A stretch of DNA of 64,000 bases from DATFDN01 sp963756495 (GCA_963756495.1 CAVWNS010000009.1:248001-312000), one strand, 5' to 3'; shown: positions 38,185 through 47,640, numbered from the stretch's first letter. A program made the numbers and translations. The notes: a model not told the origin generated them from the letters alone.

Positions 38185-38322
38185 GTGGCAAAAGATCGCA
38201 ATCGAGGAAATCGGGAAGCCAAGAAGCCGAAGGCAGAGAAGAAGCCCACCGCGGCCCCCGCGACGTTCCTTCGCCCGCAGCCCGGGCCGGCGGCACCGCC
38301 GGCGAAGCAAGGCAAGAAGTAG
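38185..38322 (+). CDS. Small basic hypothetical protein (45 residues)
   Basis: A short gene starting at GTG 38185 behind a clear AGGAGA. It encodes a highly basic, lysine- and proline-rich peptide beginning MAKDRNRGNREAKKPK and ending PAKQGKK. Similar tiny proteins with this N-terminus recur across Proteobacteria as far as I recall, but their function is unknown. It stands alone between the glycosylase-family gene and the convergent aldehyde dehydrogenase. The charge suggests nucleic-acid or ribosome association (inference). Confidence 0.6.
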   Translation: MAKDRNRGNREAKKPKAEKKPTAAPATFLRPQPGPAAPPAKQGKK

Positions 38323-38346
38323 CCCCGATCGCGGCGGCGCTGGTCG

Positions 38347-39834
38347 CTACGCCCGCGCCGGCGCGGTCAGGCTGACGGTGACGTTCTTGCGCTGGGTGAA
38401 GCTGTCCAGCATTCCCTCCAGGGAGAATTCCCGCCCGATTCCGCTCTGCTTGTAGCCGCCATACGAGTGGCCGGGCACCTGGCCCAGTCCCTGGTTCACC
38501 TGCACCCAGCCGGATTCGATCGCGTGCGCGGCGCGCAGGCCGGTGCTGATATCGTGCGTCCACACATAAGCGGCGAGGCCGTAATGGCTATCATTGGCCA
38601 TGCGGATCGCCTCCGCCTCGTCCTCCCATGGGATCGCCACCAGGACGGGGCCGAAAATCTCCTCGCGCGCCAGCCGCCAGTCGTTCGAGGAGTCCGCGAA
38701 CACGGTCGGGATCGCGAAATATCCTTGCGCGAGTGGGCCGTCCTTCGGCGGCAGTCCCCCGAATACCACGCGCGCGTCCGCGCGCTTCAGCCCATCCTCG
38801 ACATAGCCGCACACCTTGCGGAACTGCTTCTCGTTGATGATGGCGCCGATATCGGTCGCCTCGTCCAGCGGATCGCCGAGCTTCAGCTTGCTCGTCTTCG
38901 CCTCCAGCGCGGCGAGGAAGGCATCGAAGCTGCGCCTGTGGAGGAACAGCCGCGAGCCGGCGGTGCAGCTCTGGCTCTGGCGGGTGAAGCGCATGGCGCT
39001 GACGATGCCATCGACCACCCATTCCTCGGTGCCCACGTCGGGATAGACGATCGACGGGCTCTTGCCGCCGAGTTCGAGCGAGACCGGCGCGATCCGCTCG
39101 GCGGCGGCGCGCATCACGCTCTTGCCCACCTCGGTCGAGCCGGTGAACGACATCTTGCGGATTGCCGGGTGGCGCGCGAGCGGCCCGCCGCACTCCTCGC
39201 CCAGCCCGGTCAGCACGTTGAGCACGCCCGCCGGCAGATGCTCCTGGCAGATCCGGGCCATCATCAGCACGCCGAGCGGCGCGTCCTCGGCCGCCTTGAG
39301 CACCATCGTGTTGCCGGCCAGCAGGGCCGGCGCGATCTTCAGCGCGCCCAGCATCACCGGCGCGTTCCAAGGGATGATCGCGCCCACCACCCCCAGCGGC
39401 TCGCGGCGCGTGTAGCTCAGGACGTGCTCGCCGAGGGGGATGGTTTCGCCCTTCAGCTCCCCGCCCAGGCCCCCGAAGTAGCGGAAGATGTCGGCGGTCA
39501 TGCGCGCCTCGCCCCGCGCCTGGGTGCGCAGCGCGTTGCCGGTCTCGCGCGCGATGGTGCGAGCCAGCGTTTCGACCTCGGCCTCGATCGCCTCGGCGAT
39601 GCGCCCCAACATCCGCCCGCGCTCGCGCGGCTGCACGCGGCTCCAGGCCGGGAAGCCCGCTTCGGCGGCGGCAACGGCGCGATCGACATCGGCGGCGCCG
39701 GCGCGGGGAACGCGCGCGAAGACTTGGCGGTTGGCAGGGTTCTCCACCCCAAGCGTCGCGCCGCTCTCGGCGCCGACCCACTCGCCCCCGACCAGCATCC
39801 GTGCCTCGGTCGCCTCGGCCATGGTGGTGTCCAT
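38347..39834 (-). CDS. NAD(P)-dependent aldehyde dehydrogenase
   Basis: A 495-residue ALDH-superfamily enzyme that oxidises an aldehyde to the acid. Visible elements are PWNAPVMLGALKIAPALLAGN near residue 155, the glycine motif FTGSTEVGKSVM near 232, the general-base glutamate in LELGGKSP near 258, the catalytic cysteine in SQSCTAGSRLFL near 292 and EEIFGPVL near 395. The start may be 39834 or the internal ATG 12 bases later. It points the same way as the LLM and CoA-transferase genes upstream and may share a catabolic role with them. Substrate unknown. Confidence 0.92.
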   Translation of the reverse strand: MDTTMAEATEARMLVGGEWVGAESGATLGVENPANRQVFARVPRAGAADVDRAVAAAEAGFPAWSRVQPRERGRMLGRIAEAIEAEVETLARTIARETGNALRTQARGEARMTADIFRYFGGLGGELKGETIPLGEHVLSYTRREPLGVVGAIIPWNAPVMLGALKIAPALLAGNTMVLKAAEDAPLGVLMMARICQEHLPAGVLNVLTGLGEECGGPLARHPAIRKMSFTGSTEVGKSVMRAAAERIAPVSLELGGKSPSIVYPDVGTEEWVVDGIVSAMRFTRQSQSCTAGSRLFLHRRSFDAFLAALEAKTSKLKLGDPLDEATDIGAIINEKQFRKVCGYVEDGLKRADARVVFGGLPPKDGPLAQGYFAIPTVFADSSNDWRLAREEIFGPVLVAIPWEDEAEAIRMANDSHYGLAAYVWTHDISTGLRAAHAIESGWVQVNQGLGQVPGHSYGGYKQSGIGREFSLEGMLDSFTQRKNVTVSLTAPARA

Positions 39835-39910
39835 CCGCGGTCCCCCTCAACTCCTGCGGGATGTGCTGCGGTGATAGGCAGGGATCAAGTCGGGAACCGC
39901 CGGGCCAGGT

Positions 39911-40771
39911 TTACGTCCCGGCCAGCGCCGCCAGCATCCGGTCGCGCACCGCGAAATCGCGCTCGGCGTGCACGGGCTGGATGCAGACCTGCGTCGCGCC
40001 CGCGTCCAGATGCGCGCGCAGCCCTTGCTTGATGCGCTCGGCATCGCCCCACAGCACCATCGCATCGATGAAGCGAGCGCTGCCGCCATCCGCCAGGTCC
40101 TGCTCGGTAAAGCCGAGGCGCAGCCAGTTGTTGCGGTAATTGTCGAGGCGCATGTAGCGCGCCAGCTCCGTCCGCCCGAGCGCGCGCGCCCTGGCCGGAT
40201 CGGTCTCCAGCGTGACCTTCTGCTCGGCGACCACCCATTTGCTTTCGCCCATCGCCTTGCGCGCCTCGGCGGTGTGCGCCGGTGTGACATTGTAGGGCAG
40301 CGCGCCGCGCGTGCGCTGGGCGGCGAGTTTCAGCATGAGCGGTCCGAGCGCGGCGATCGCGACCGGCCAGTCCTCCGTCGCCGTCTCGTGCTGCACCAGC
40401 CCGTCCAGGTAGGCGCGCATCGCCGGTAGCGGTTTCTGGTACTCATGCCCGCGCAGCTTTTCGACCATCGGCGGATGACTGACGCCGAGTCCCAGGATGA
40501 ATCGCTGCCCATAGAGCCCGTTCAGCGTGAGCAACCCGCGCTGCGAGGTGAACGCATCGCGCGCGTAAATGCTGGCGATCGAGCTGCCGATCTTCAGCCT
40601 GGTGCTGTTGGCCAGCATGAATCCGGCGAGCGACAGCGATTCGTAGCCACGCGACTCCGGATACCACAGCGCGTCGTAGCCGAGCCGCTCGAGTGTGCCG
40701 AGGAAGTTGCGGATCTGCCCGGCATCCAGCCGGTCGATCGGATACCAGACGCCCAGGCGGCCGAGTTGCAT
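39911..40771 (-). CDS. LLM-class flavin/F420-dependent oxidoreductase
   Basis: A 286-residue luciferase-like TIM-barrel oxidoreductase. It opens MQLGRLGVWYPIDRLDAGQI and has DALWYPESRGYESLSLAGF, RLKIGSSIASIYARD and RFILGLGVSHPPMVEKLRGHEY, a pattern close to the group annotated as F420-dependent (TIGR03620-like). Whether this organism makes F420 is unknown, and FMN is the alternative. The ATG follows GGGAGAG. It lies 15 bases downstream of the CoA-transferase gene, so they probably share a transcript. Confidence 0.85.
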   Translation of the reverse strand: MQLGRLGVWYPIDRLDAGQIRNFLGTLERLGYDALWYPESRGYESLSLAGFMLANSTRLKIGSSIASIYARDAFTSQRGLLTLNGLYGQRFILGLGVSHPPMVEKLRGHEYQKPLPAMRAYLDGLVQHETATEDWPVAIAALGPLMLKLAAQRTRGALPYNVTPAHTAEARKAMGESKWVVAEQKVTLETDPARARALGRTELARYMRLDNYRNNWLRLGFTEQDLADGGSARFIDAMVLWGDAERIKQGLRAHLDAGATQVCIQPVHAERDFAVRDRMLAALAGT

Positions 40772-40786
40772 GTTACTCTCCCGTTT

Positions 40787-41974
40787 TCAGATGACCTTGG
40801 CCGCGCGCAGCCGCGCGATGTCGGGGGCGGCGTAACCGAGTTCGGCCAGCACGGCGTCGGTGTGCTGGCCCAATGCGGGCGGCGGCGCGTCGATGCGCGG
40901 GCCGCCATGCGCGAACTTGAAGGCCGCGAGCGGCACGCCGAATCCGCCCTCCACGCCTAGTGCCTCGGCATGGCGGTGCAGCACGCCGCGACTCGCGAGC
41001 TGCGGGTCGGCAACCGCCTCGCCCATCGTGCGGACACGCGCGGCGGGGACGTGGCGGGACTGGAGGTAGTCCTCCCACTCGGCGGCGGTGCGGGTCAGCA
41101 TGATCGCGTTCAGCGCCGCCTCTTCGTTCGCGCGGTCGGCGTCGCGCTCGTCGTTCGTGCGCTTGATCATCTCGGGCCGCTCCAGCACCGTCCACAGCCG
41201 GCGCTGCTGGCGCAGATTCGACGCGCCAAGCATCACCAGCCCGTCCTGCGTCTGATACGCGCTGTTGGTGGCGTGCGGCTGCTTGTTGCCGTGCGGCCTG
41301 GGATGCTTGCCGTTGCGCAGGTACCCGGTCAGGTGCGAGGCCATCAGGATCATCGCCACATCCAGCATCGCCATGTCGATGCGCTGGCCCTGCCCGGTCC
41401 GCTCGCGTTGAAACAGTGCCGAGGCAAGCGCGAAGGCGCCCATCGTTCCCGTCGCGTAGTCGATCGCGGGCGAGCCGAACTTGATCGGATGCACCGCCTC
41501 GGTGCCGGTCATCGCCATGATCCCGGACGTCGCCTGGATGACGTGGTCGTACGCGGTTTGCGTGCGACGCGGCCCGTCCTGCCCGAACGCCGAGAAGCTC
41601 GCGTAGATCAGCCGTGGGTTGATCGCCGACAACGCCGGATAGCCGAGGCCGAGCGCCTCGAACGCGCCCGGCCGGTAGTTCTCCACCAGCACGTCGGCCG
41701 TGCCGACCAGGCGCCGCAGGACCTCGCGCCCGTCCTCGGTCTTCAGGTCCAGAGTGATGGATCGCTTGTTCGATGCCTGCGTGAGGAATCCGGTGCCCAT
41801 CTGCCGCCGGTTCAGCTCGGCGTCCGTGCCGCTGCCACGGCTCTGGTCGGGATCGCCGGGGTGCTCGACCTTGATGACGTCGGCGCCGAGGACGCCGAGC
41901 TGGTAGGCGGCAAACGGCCCCGCGAGCACATGCGTGATGTCGATCACGCGGATACCCTCGAACGGCCTCGTCAT
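40787..41974 (-). CDS. Family III CoA-transferase (CaiB/BaiF)
   Basis: A 395-residue formyl-CoA-transferase-like enzyme that moves CoA between carboxylic acids. It has the N-terminal FEGIRVIDITHVLAGPFAAYQLGVLGADVIKVEHPG and the catalytic-aspartate region DMAMLDVAMILM near residue 190. The start at 41974 (MTRPFEGIR) follows AGGAGG; a longer reading upstream is low-complexity and overlaps the divergent promoter. With the divergent enoyl-CoA hydratase and nearby aldehyde dehydrogenase it likely activates an acid for beta-oxidation-like breakdown (inference). Confidence 0.92.
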   Translation of the reverse strand: MTRPFEGIRVIDITHVLAGPFAAYQLGVLGADVIKVEHPGDPDQSRGSGTDAELNRRQMGTGFLTQASNKRSITLDLKTEDGREVLRRLVGTADVLVENYRPGAFEALGLGYPALSAINPRLIYASFSAFGQDGPRRTQTAYDHVIQATSGIMAMTGTEAVHPIKFGSPAIDYATGTMGAFALASALFQRERTGQGQRIDMAMLDVAMILMASHLTGYLRNGKHPRPHGNKQPHATNSAYQTQDGLVMLGASNLRQQRRLWTVLERPEMIKRTNDERDADRANEEAALNAIMLTRTAAEWEDYLQSRHVPAARVRTMGEAVADPQLASRGVLHRHAEALGVEGGFGVPLAAFKFAHGGPRIDAPPPALGQHTDAVLAELGYAAPDIARLRAAKVI

Positions 41975-42060
41975 GCGCGCCTCCTGTCCCCGCTTCAGGC
42001 TCGCGCCTTGCCCCGGCAGCGTCAACCGCGCTTGGATGCAGGCGGGGAACGGGGGCGCGC

Positions 42061-42837
42061 ATGTCGGTCGAGCTGATCGTGGACGGGGCCGTGGCGAAGG
42101 TGGTGCTGAACCGACCGGAGCGGATGAACGCGCTGACGGTGGAAATGCGCGAGAGCCTGCGCGAGCACTTCTCACGCATCCGCTTCGACGACGCCATCCG
42201 CGCGGTGATCGTGACCGGAAGCGGCGCGCATTTCTGCTCGGGCGCCGATGTTGGGCGGATGGGCGGGCACGCGGACGGGCTGGCGGCGCGCCAGCGGCTG
42301 CAATACGGCAGCCATCAGGTGATCCGCGCCATGCACGCGACCGAGAAGCCGGTGATCGCGGCCGTGCGCGGCATCGCGGTCGGGGTCGGCTGGAGCCTGG
42401 CGCTGGCCTGCGACATCATCATCGCGGCCGAGGACGCGCGCTTCGCCCAGGTTTTCCGTAAGATCGGCCTGGCCCCGGACGGCGGCGCGGCCTGGTTCCT
42501 GGCCCGCCGCATCGGCGTGGCGCGCGCCAAGGAGCTGGCCTTCTCCGCCCGCCAGGTCCAGGCCGAGGAGGCGCTGCGTCTGGGGCTGGTCGAGCATGTC
42601 GTCCCCGTGGCGGAGTTGGAGGCGCGGGCAGAGGCGATGGCGCGCGACTTCGCGGACGGTCCCACCTTCGCGCTCGGGCTCACCAAAAAGCTCTACGACG
42701 CCGCGATCGGTCCCCGGCTGGAGGACTACCTGGAGTTGGAGGCGCTGGTGCAGCCCCAGCTCAACCAGAGCGCCGATCACGCCGAAGGCGTCGTCGCCTT
42801 CAAGGAGAAGCGCAAGCCGGATTTCCGGGGGCGCTGA
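42061..42837 (+). CDS. Enoyl-CoA hydratase/isomerase family protein
   Basis: A 258-residue crotonase-fold enzyme acting on CoA thioesters. The oxyanion-hole segments are HFCSGADVGRMGG near residue 60 and RGIAVGVGWSLALACDIIIAAEDARF near 102; the FRKIGLAPDGGAAWFLARRIG segment near 140 resembles PaaG-type isomerases. It is divergent from the CoA-transferase across 86 bases and precedes lipA by 45 bases, though it is probably functionally tied to the former. Confidence 0.9.
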   Translation: MSVELIVDGAVAKVVLNRPERMNALTVEMRESLREHFSRIRFDDAIRAVIVTGSGAHFCSGADVGRMGGHADGLAARQRLQYGSHQVIRAMHATEKPVIAAVRGIAVGVGWSLALACDIIIAAEDARFAQVFRKIGLAPDGGAAWFLARRIGVARAKELAFSARQVQAEEALRLGLVEHVVPVAELEARAEAMARDFADGPTFALGLTKKLYDAAIGPRLEDYLELEALVQPQLNQSADHAEGVVAFKEKRKPDFRGR

Positions 42838-42882
42838 TCGGCGCCTTGACGCCCCGGCACCGCCCCGCCACTTCTGCCGCGC

Positions 42883-43859
42883 ATGTCAACGCGGGTCCTG
42901 ATCGATCATCGCGCCGGGGCGCCAGTGCTGCGTCACCCCGAGAAAGCGCACCGGCCGGATAACCCGATCCAGCGCAAGCCCGCGTGGATCAGGGTAAGGG
43001 CGCCGACGCACCCGGTCTATCACGAAACCCAGCGTCTGATGCGCGAGAACCGGCTGGTCACGGTCTGCGAGGAGGCCGCCTGCCCCAATATCGGGGAGTG
43101 CTGGAGCCAGCGCCACGCCACCATGATGATCATGGGCGAGGTCTGCACGCGCGCCTGCGCCTTCTGCAATGTCGCCACCGGCCAGCCCGCCGCGCTCGAT
43201 GCCGGGGAGCCCGCCCGCGTGGCGGATGCCGTGGCCAAACTTGACTTGCGACACGTCGTCGTGACCTCGGTCGATCGTGACGATTTATCGGATGGCGGGG
43301 CCGGGCACTTCGCCCGTGTGATCGCCGCGATCCGCGCCGCCGCCCCCGCCACCACGATCGAGGTCCTGACCCCCGATTTCCTGCGCAAGCCGGGCGGGGC
43401 GGAGATGGTGGTCGCCGCGCGTCCAGACGTGTTCAACCACAATTTGGAAACGGTGCCGCGGCTTTATCCGACGATCCGGCCCGGCGCGCGCTACTTCCAG
43501 TCGCTGCGGCTGCTCGATCGGGTGAAGCTGCTGGATCCGACGATCTTCACCAAGTCCGGCCTGATGGTCGGGCTCGGGGAGGCACGCGGCGAGATTGCGC
43601 AGGTGATGGACGACCTGCGCGTCGGCCGATGTCGATTTCCTGACGCTCGGGCAGTATCTCCAGCCGACGCGTGAAGCACGCCGCCGTGAATCGCTTCGTC
43701 ACGCCCGAGGAGTTCGCCGACTACGCCGCCATGGCGCGCGCGAAAGGCTTCCTGCTGGTTTCCGCCAGTCCGCTGACCCGCAGCTCCTATCACGCGGACG
43801 CGGACTTCGCGGCGCTGCGGGACGCGCGCGCGGCCCAACTCGGCGCCGGGCCAGTCTGA
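42883..43859 (+). CDS. lipA: Lipoyl synthase (frameshifted as sequenced)
   Basis: A radical-SAM enzyme that inserts sulfur into octanoyl groups on lipoyl domains, including GcvH encoded in this window. The auxiliary-cluster cysteines are in TVCEEAACPNIGECW and the radical-SAM CxxxCxxC in EVCTRACAFCNVATG. Two single-base insertions, an extra G near 43621 and one near 43671, shift the last quarter through three frames; corrected, the text runs ADVDFLTLGQYLQPTRKHAA and on to the C-terminus, total 324 residues, family length. Because the corrected protein is complete and the role central, I treat it as intact in the organism. Confidence 0.88.
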
Positions 43860-43863
43860 TCGG

Positions 43864-44358
43864 ATGCCCACTCATGCCGAGCGCCAGCTCGTTCCCTACA
43901 CGCCGGAACAGCTTTTTGATCTGGTGGCGGCCGTCGAGCACTATCCCGAGTTCCTGCCGTGGTGCGTCGCCGCCCGCGTCCGCAGCCGGACGGAATCCGA
44001 GGTCGTCGCCGACCTGACGATCGGCTTCGGCCCATTTCGCGAGAGCTTCACCAGCCGGGTCACCCTGGACCGCCCGCGACGGATCGGGGTCCGCTATGAA
44101 CGCGGGCCATTCCGATACCTCAATAATCAATGGGAGTTCATCCCTCACGAGAACGGGACCGAGGTGGCGTTCTTCGTCGATTTCGAGTTCCGCAGCCGCG
44201 TGCTGCAAGCGGCGATCGGCGTGGTGTTCAACGAGGCGGTGCGGCGCATGGTGAACGCCTTCCACAAGCGCGCCCGCCAAGTCTATGGCCCGCCGCAGCC
44301 GGTCGCGCCTCCTGCCCCGGTAACCAGCGCCGCGCCCCCTGCCGCCGCCGAGGGCTGA
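43864..44358 (+). CDS. RatA/COQ10-like START-domain protein
   Basis: A 164-residue protein of the SRPBCC fold, the group that includes coenzyme Q-binding COQ10 and RatA. It begins MPTHAERQLVPYTPEQLFDLV and has YPEFLPWCVAARVRSR and WEFIPHENGTEVAFFVDFEF. In alphaproteobacteria it regularly follows lipA, as here with a four-base gap, and a quinone-chaperone role is the usual inference; the toxin role described for E. coli RatA need not apply. The last ~20 residues are a Pro/Ala tail. Confidence 0.88.
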   Translation: MPTHAERQLVPYTPEQLFDLVAAVEHYPEFLPWCVAARVRSRTESEVVADLTIGFGPFRESFTSRVTLDRPRRIGVRYERGPFRYLNNQWEFIPHENGTEVAFFVDFEFRSRVLQAAIGVVFNEAVRRMVNAFHKRARQVYGPPQPVAPPAPVTSAAPPAAAEG

Positions 44359-44409
44359 CACAGACGCCCTCCCCTGCTTTCCTGCGGGCTCCCGCCGCAG
44401 GAGACCCGG

Positions 44410-45477
44410 ATGCCCAACGCCCCTGCCCGTCCCGATCCGTCGCTGCCGCCGGTGCGGGTGAACCTCTACTCGGACACCCAGACCCGGCCCTCTCCCGCCA
44501 TGAAGGCTGCGATGATGGAGGCCGGGGTGGGTGACGAGCAGCACGGCGACGATCCGACCATCGACGCCCTGTGCGACCGCATGGCGGCGCTGCTGGGCAA
44601 GCAGGCAGCGATGTTCCTGCCCACCGGCACGATGTGCAATCAGATCGCCCTCCTGACTCACTGCCGGCCGGGCGACGAGATCATCGCCCACGAGAGCGCG
44701 CACATCATCATGGCGGAAGGCGGCGGTCCGGGCGCGCTCGCGGGGGCCTCGGTGCTGGGGGTGAAGGGCGCGCGGGGCCAGTTCGACACGGATGCGCTGC
44801 GCGGCGCCATCCGCGAGCGGCGCCGGAACGCGCCGCCGCAGACGCTGGTCGAGGTGGAGCAGACGGCGAACTGGGGCGGCGGATCGGTCTGGCCGCTCGA
44901 ACGGCTGAACGCGGTGCTCGACCTCGCGCATGCGGAAGGCATGGCGACGCACATGGACGGGGCGCGGCTGATGAACGCGGTGGTGGCCGCCGGCGTGCCG
45001 GCGCAGGAGGTGGTCGCCGGCTGCGATTCCGTCTGGCTCGATTTCACCAAGGGTCTCGGCGCACCGCTGGGTGCCGTGCTGTGCGGCTCGGCCTCATTCA
45101 TTGACGCCGCCTGGCGATGGAAGCAGCGTCTCGGCGGCGCGCTGCGCCAGGGCGGCATCTGCGCGGCGGCCTGCCTCTATGCCCTGGATCACAACATCGA
45201 TCGCCTGGCCGATGACCACGCCAACGCGCGCGCCCTCGCACGCGGCCTCGCGCAGATACCGGGGATCACGGTGGAGGAGCCGGAGACCAACCTGGTGTTC
45301 TTCGATGTGGGAGAGACCGGGCTGACGGCCGAGGCGCTGGAGGCGCGTGCCCGGCAAGCCGGCGTCATGATCTCCGTGATGGGCCGCACCCGCGCCCGCG
45401 CATGCACGCATCTCGACGTGGACCGGACGGGGATCGAGACGGCAGTGGAGGTGATCCGGCGAGCGGTGGCCGGCTGA
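44410..45477 (+). CDS. Threonine aldolase family, PLP-dependent beta-eliminating lyase
   Basis: A 355-residue aminotransferase-fold enzyme that cleaves L-threonine or allo-threonine to glycine and acetaldehyde. VNLYSDTQTRPSPAMKAAM near residue 17, FLPTGTMCNQIAL near 75, ATHMDGARLMNA near 180 and the PLP-binding lysine in WLDFTKGLGAPLGAVLCGS near 217 are diagnostic. AGGAGA precedes the ATG. Glycine produced could feed the glycine-cleavage system encoded further right (inference). Close relatives can act on beta-hydroxyaspartate or phenylserine, so the substrate is provisional. Confidence 0.9.
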   Translation: MPNAPARPDPSLPPVRVNLYSDTQTRPSPAMKAAMMEAGVGDEQHGDDPTIDALCDRMAALLGKQAAMFLPTGTMCNQIALLTHCRPGDEIIAHESAHIIMAEGGGPGALAGASVLGVKGARGQFDTDALRGAIRERRRNAPPQTLVEVEQTANWGGGSVWPLERLNAVLDLAHAEGMATHMDGARLMNAVVAAGVPAQEVVAGCDSVWLDFTKGLGAPLGAVLCGSASFIDAAWRWKQRLGGALRQGGICAAACLYALDHNIDRLADDHANARALARGLAQIPGITVEEPETNLVFFDVGETGLTAEALEARARQAGVMISVMGRTRARACTHLDVDRTGIETAVEVIRRAVAG

Positions 45478-45480
45478 GCC

Positions 45481-46656
45481 TCAGGCCAGCGCCAGGGGCA
45501 ATCCCACGTAGTTCTCGGCCAAGGCGCGCGAGGCCGCCTCGGACCCCGCCACATAGTCCAGCTCGGCCGCCTGCACGCGCTGCTCGAAGGGCGAGTGCGT
45601 CGGGAAACGGTGCAGCAGCGAGGTCATGAACCAGGAGAACCGCTGCACTTTCCAGACGCGGGCCAAGCAGGTCGCGGAGTACGCGTCCAGCAGGTCGGTT
45701 TGGCCGTTGTTGAAATACGCGGCGAGCCCACGCGCCAGCACGGCGACGTCAGCTGCGGCGAGGTTGAGGCCCTTGGCGCCGGTCGGCGGCACGATATGCG
45801 CCGCATCACCCAGCAGGAACATCCGCCCGCACTGCATCGGCTCGACGACGAAGCTGCGCATCGGCGTGACGCCCTTCTGCACGATCGGCTCGCGGATCAG
45901 GGTGAATCCTGCGCGGGCCGTGCGGGCCTCCAACTCATCCCAGATGCGTGCATCCGGCCAGGCGGACAAATCCTCGTCCGGCGCGCATTGCAGATAAAGG
46001 CGCGTCATGGTGGGCGAGCGCATCGACAACAGCGCGAAGCCGCGCTCGTGGCGCGCGTAGATCAGCTCCTCGCAGGAGGGCGGCCCTTCGGCGAGGATGC
46101 CGAGCCAGCCGAACGGATACTCCCGCTCGAACACGCGCAGGCGGTCGGCGGGGATAGCGGGGCGGCAGACACCGTGGAACCCGTCACAGCCGGCGATCAT
46201 GTCGCATTCCAGCTCCTGATCGTGGCCGGCGTGCCGAAAGGCGATGCACGGCGCGCCAGCCTCGAAGCCAAGCGGCGTCAGGGCCTTGGCCTCGAACAGG
46301 ATGCGCCGGCCGGAAGCGAGGCGCGCGGCGATCAGGTCCTGCACGACCTTGTGCTGGCTGTAGACCATGACGTGGCGCCGGGTCAGCGCGGCGAAGTCGA
46401 TGCGGTGATCGCGCCCGTCGAAGCGTAGGCGGATACCTTCATGCGGGATGCCCTCGCGCCGCATCCGCTCGCCGACGCCCGCGTCGGTCAGAAGCTGCTC
46501 CGTCATGTGTTCCAGCACACCGGCCCGGATACGGTTCTCGACGTGCTCGCGCGAGCGCGCCTCCAGCACCACGGAATCAATGCCGGACAGGTGCAGCAGG
46601 TGCGCGAGCAGCAACCCGGCGGGGCCGGCGCCGACAATTCCAACCTGGGTGCGCAT
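45481..46656 (-). CDS. pobA: 4-hydroxybenzoate 3-monooxygenase
   Basis: A 391-residue FAD-dependent aromatic hydroxylase converting 4-hydroxybenzoate to protocatechuate. The Rossmann motif GIVGAGPAGLLLAHLL, RIRAGVLEHMT near residue 44 and LGDAAHIVPPTGAKGLNLAAAD near residue 285 match PobA closely. AGGAGG precedes the ATG. No protocatechuate ring-cleavage genes or PobR-type regulator lie next to it, so the rest of the pathway must be elsewhere. It converges with the threonine-aldolase gene with a three-base gap. Confidence 0.93.
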   Translation of the reverse strand: MRTQVGIVGAGPAGLLLAHLLHLSGIDSVVLEARSREHVENRIRAGVLEHMTEQLLTDAGVGERMRREGIPHEGIRLRFDGRDHRIDFAALTRRHVMVYSQHKVVQDLIAARLASGRRILFEAKALTPLGFEAGAPCIAFRHAGHDQELECDMIAGCDGFHGVCRPAIPADRLRVFEREYPFGWLGILAEGPPSCEELIYARHERGFALLSMRSPTMTRLYLQCAPDEDLSAWPDARIWDELEARTARAGFTLIREPIVQKGVTPMRSFVVEPMQCGRMFLLGDAAHIVPPTGAKGLNLAAADVAVLARGLAAYFNNGQTDLLDAYSATCLARVWKVQRFSWFMTSLLHRFPTHSPFEQRVQAAELDYVAGSEAASRALAENYVGLPLALA

Positions 46657-46731
46657 GCAAGCCTCCTGCTGAACGCAGTCTAGACAGGCCGGCGGCGGAC
46701 GCGCAGCCCCGCCCGGCGTTCAGGCTTGGCC

Positions 46732-47640
46732 ATGACAGCGCCAACGACAGGAGACATCCGCATCGGCATCTCGGGCTGGACCTACCCGCCCTGGCGCGGC
46801 GTGTTCTACCCCTCTCGATGGCCGCAGGCGAAGGAACTGGAGTTCGCGGCGCAGCGGTTCCGCGCCATCGAGGTGAACGGGACGTTTTACGGACTGCAAC
46901 GGCCGGAGGCGTTCGCCGACTGGGCGGCTCGAACGCCGGCGGACTTCACATTCGCGGTAAAGGCGCCGCGCTACATCACGCATATGCTGAAGCTGCGCGG
47001 CGCGCAGACGCCGCTGGCCAATTTTCTTGCATCCGGGCTGCTGCGGCTCGGCCGGAAGCTTGGCCCGATCCTGTGGCAGTTCCCGGCGCGCTTCGCCTTC
47101 GATCCCGAGCGCCTGGAGCCATTCGTTGCAATGCTGCCGCATGACACGGAGGCCGCCGCCACGCTCGCCCGGGCCCACGACGCTCGTCTTGATGGCCGGG
47201 ACTGGACGGAGACGGATGCCCTCCGCCCGCTGCGCCACGCGATCGAGGTGCGCCACGATAGTTTCCGCGACCCGCAATTTATCGCGCTTCTGCGTGCGCA
47301 TCATGTCGCTCTTGTCTGCGCCGACACGGTCCAATGGCCGCGGCTGATGGATGTAACCGCTGATTTCGTCTACTGCCGCCTGCACGGCGCGGAGGAGCGG
47401 TACGCCAGCGGCTACGACCCGACCGCGCTGGATGCGTGGGCACGCCGCGTCATTGCGCGGGCGCAGGGAACGGAGCCGGCGGATGCCGAGCGCGCGGCCG
47501 GCCCGGCGCCGGAACCTGCACCCACCGGACGCGACGTGTTCGTATTCTTCGACAACGACATCAAGGTGCGCGCGCCAGGGGATGCGCGGGGGCTGGCGGA
47601 GCGGGTAGAATTAGTCAGGGACCGCAATGGCCTGAGGTAG
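46732..47640 (+). CDS. DUF72 domain protein
   Basis: A 302-residue DUF72 (YecE-like) TIM-barrel protein. RIGISGWTYPPWRGVFYPSRWPQ at the start, FRAIEVNGTFYGLQRPEAF, FTFAVKAPRYITHMLKL, ILWQFPARFAFDPERLEPF and the late VYCRLHGAEERYASGYD are all family segments. Function of the family is unresolved. ATG 46732 was preferred to an upstream TTG. It is divergent from pobA across 75 bases. The C-terminus after VFVFFDND is slightly degenerate but complete. Confidence 0.88.
   Translation: MTAPTTGDIRIGISGWTYPPWRGVFYPSRWPQAKELEFAAQRFRAIEVNGTFYGLQRPEAFADWAARTPADFTFAVKAPRYITHMLKLRGAQTPLANFLASGLLRLGRKLGPILWQFPARFAFDPERLEPFVAMLPHDTEAAATLARAHDARLDGRDWTETDALRPLRHAIEVRHDSFRDPQFIALLRAHHVALVCADTVQWPRLMDVTADFVYCRLHGAEERYASGYDPTALDAWARRVIARAQGTEPADAERAAGPAPEPAPTGRDVFVFFDNDIKVRAPGDARGLAERVELVRDRNGLR

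Noticed and set aside
43864..44358. RatA toxin of a RatAB toxin-antitoxin pair
   Set aside because: No ratB follows, and the position after lipA is the usual place of the COQ10-like protein in alphaproteobacteria.
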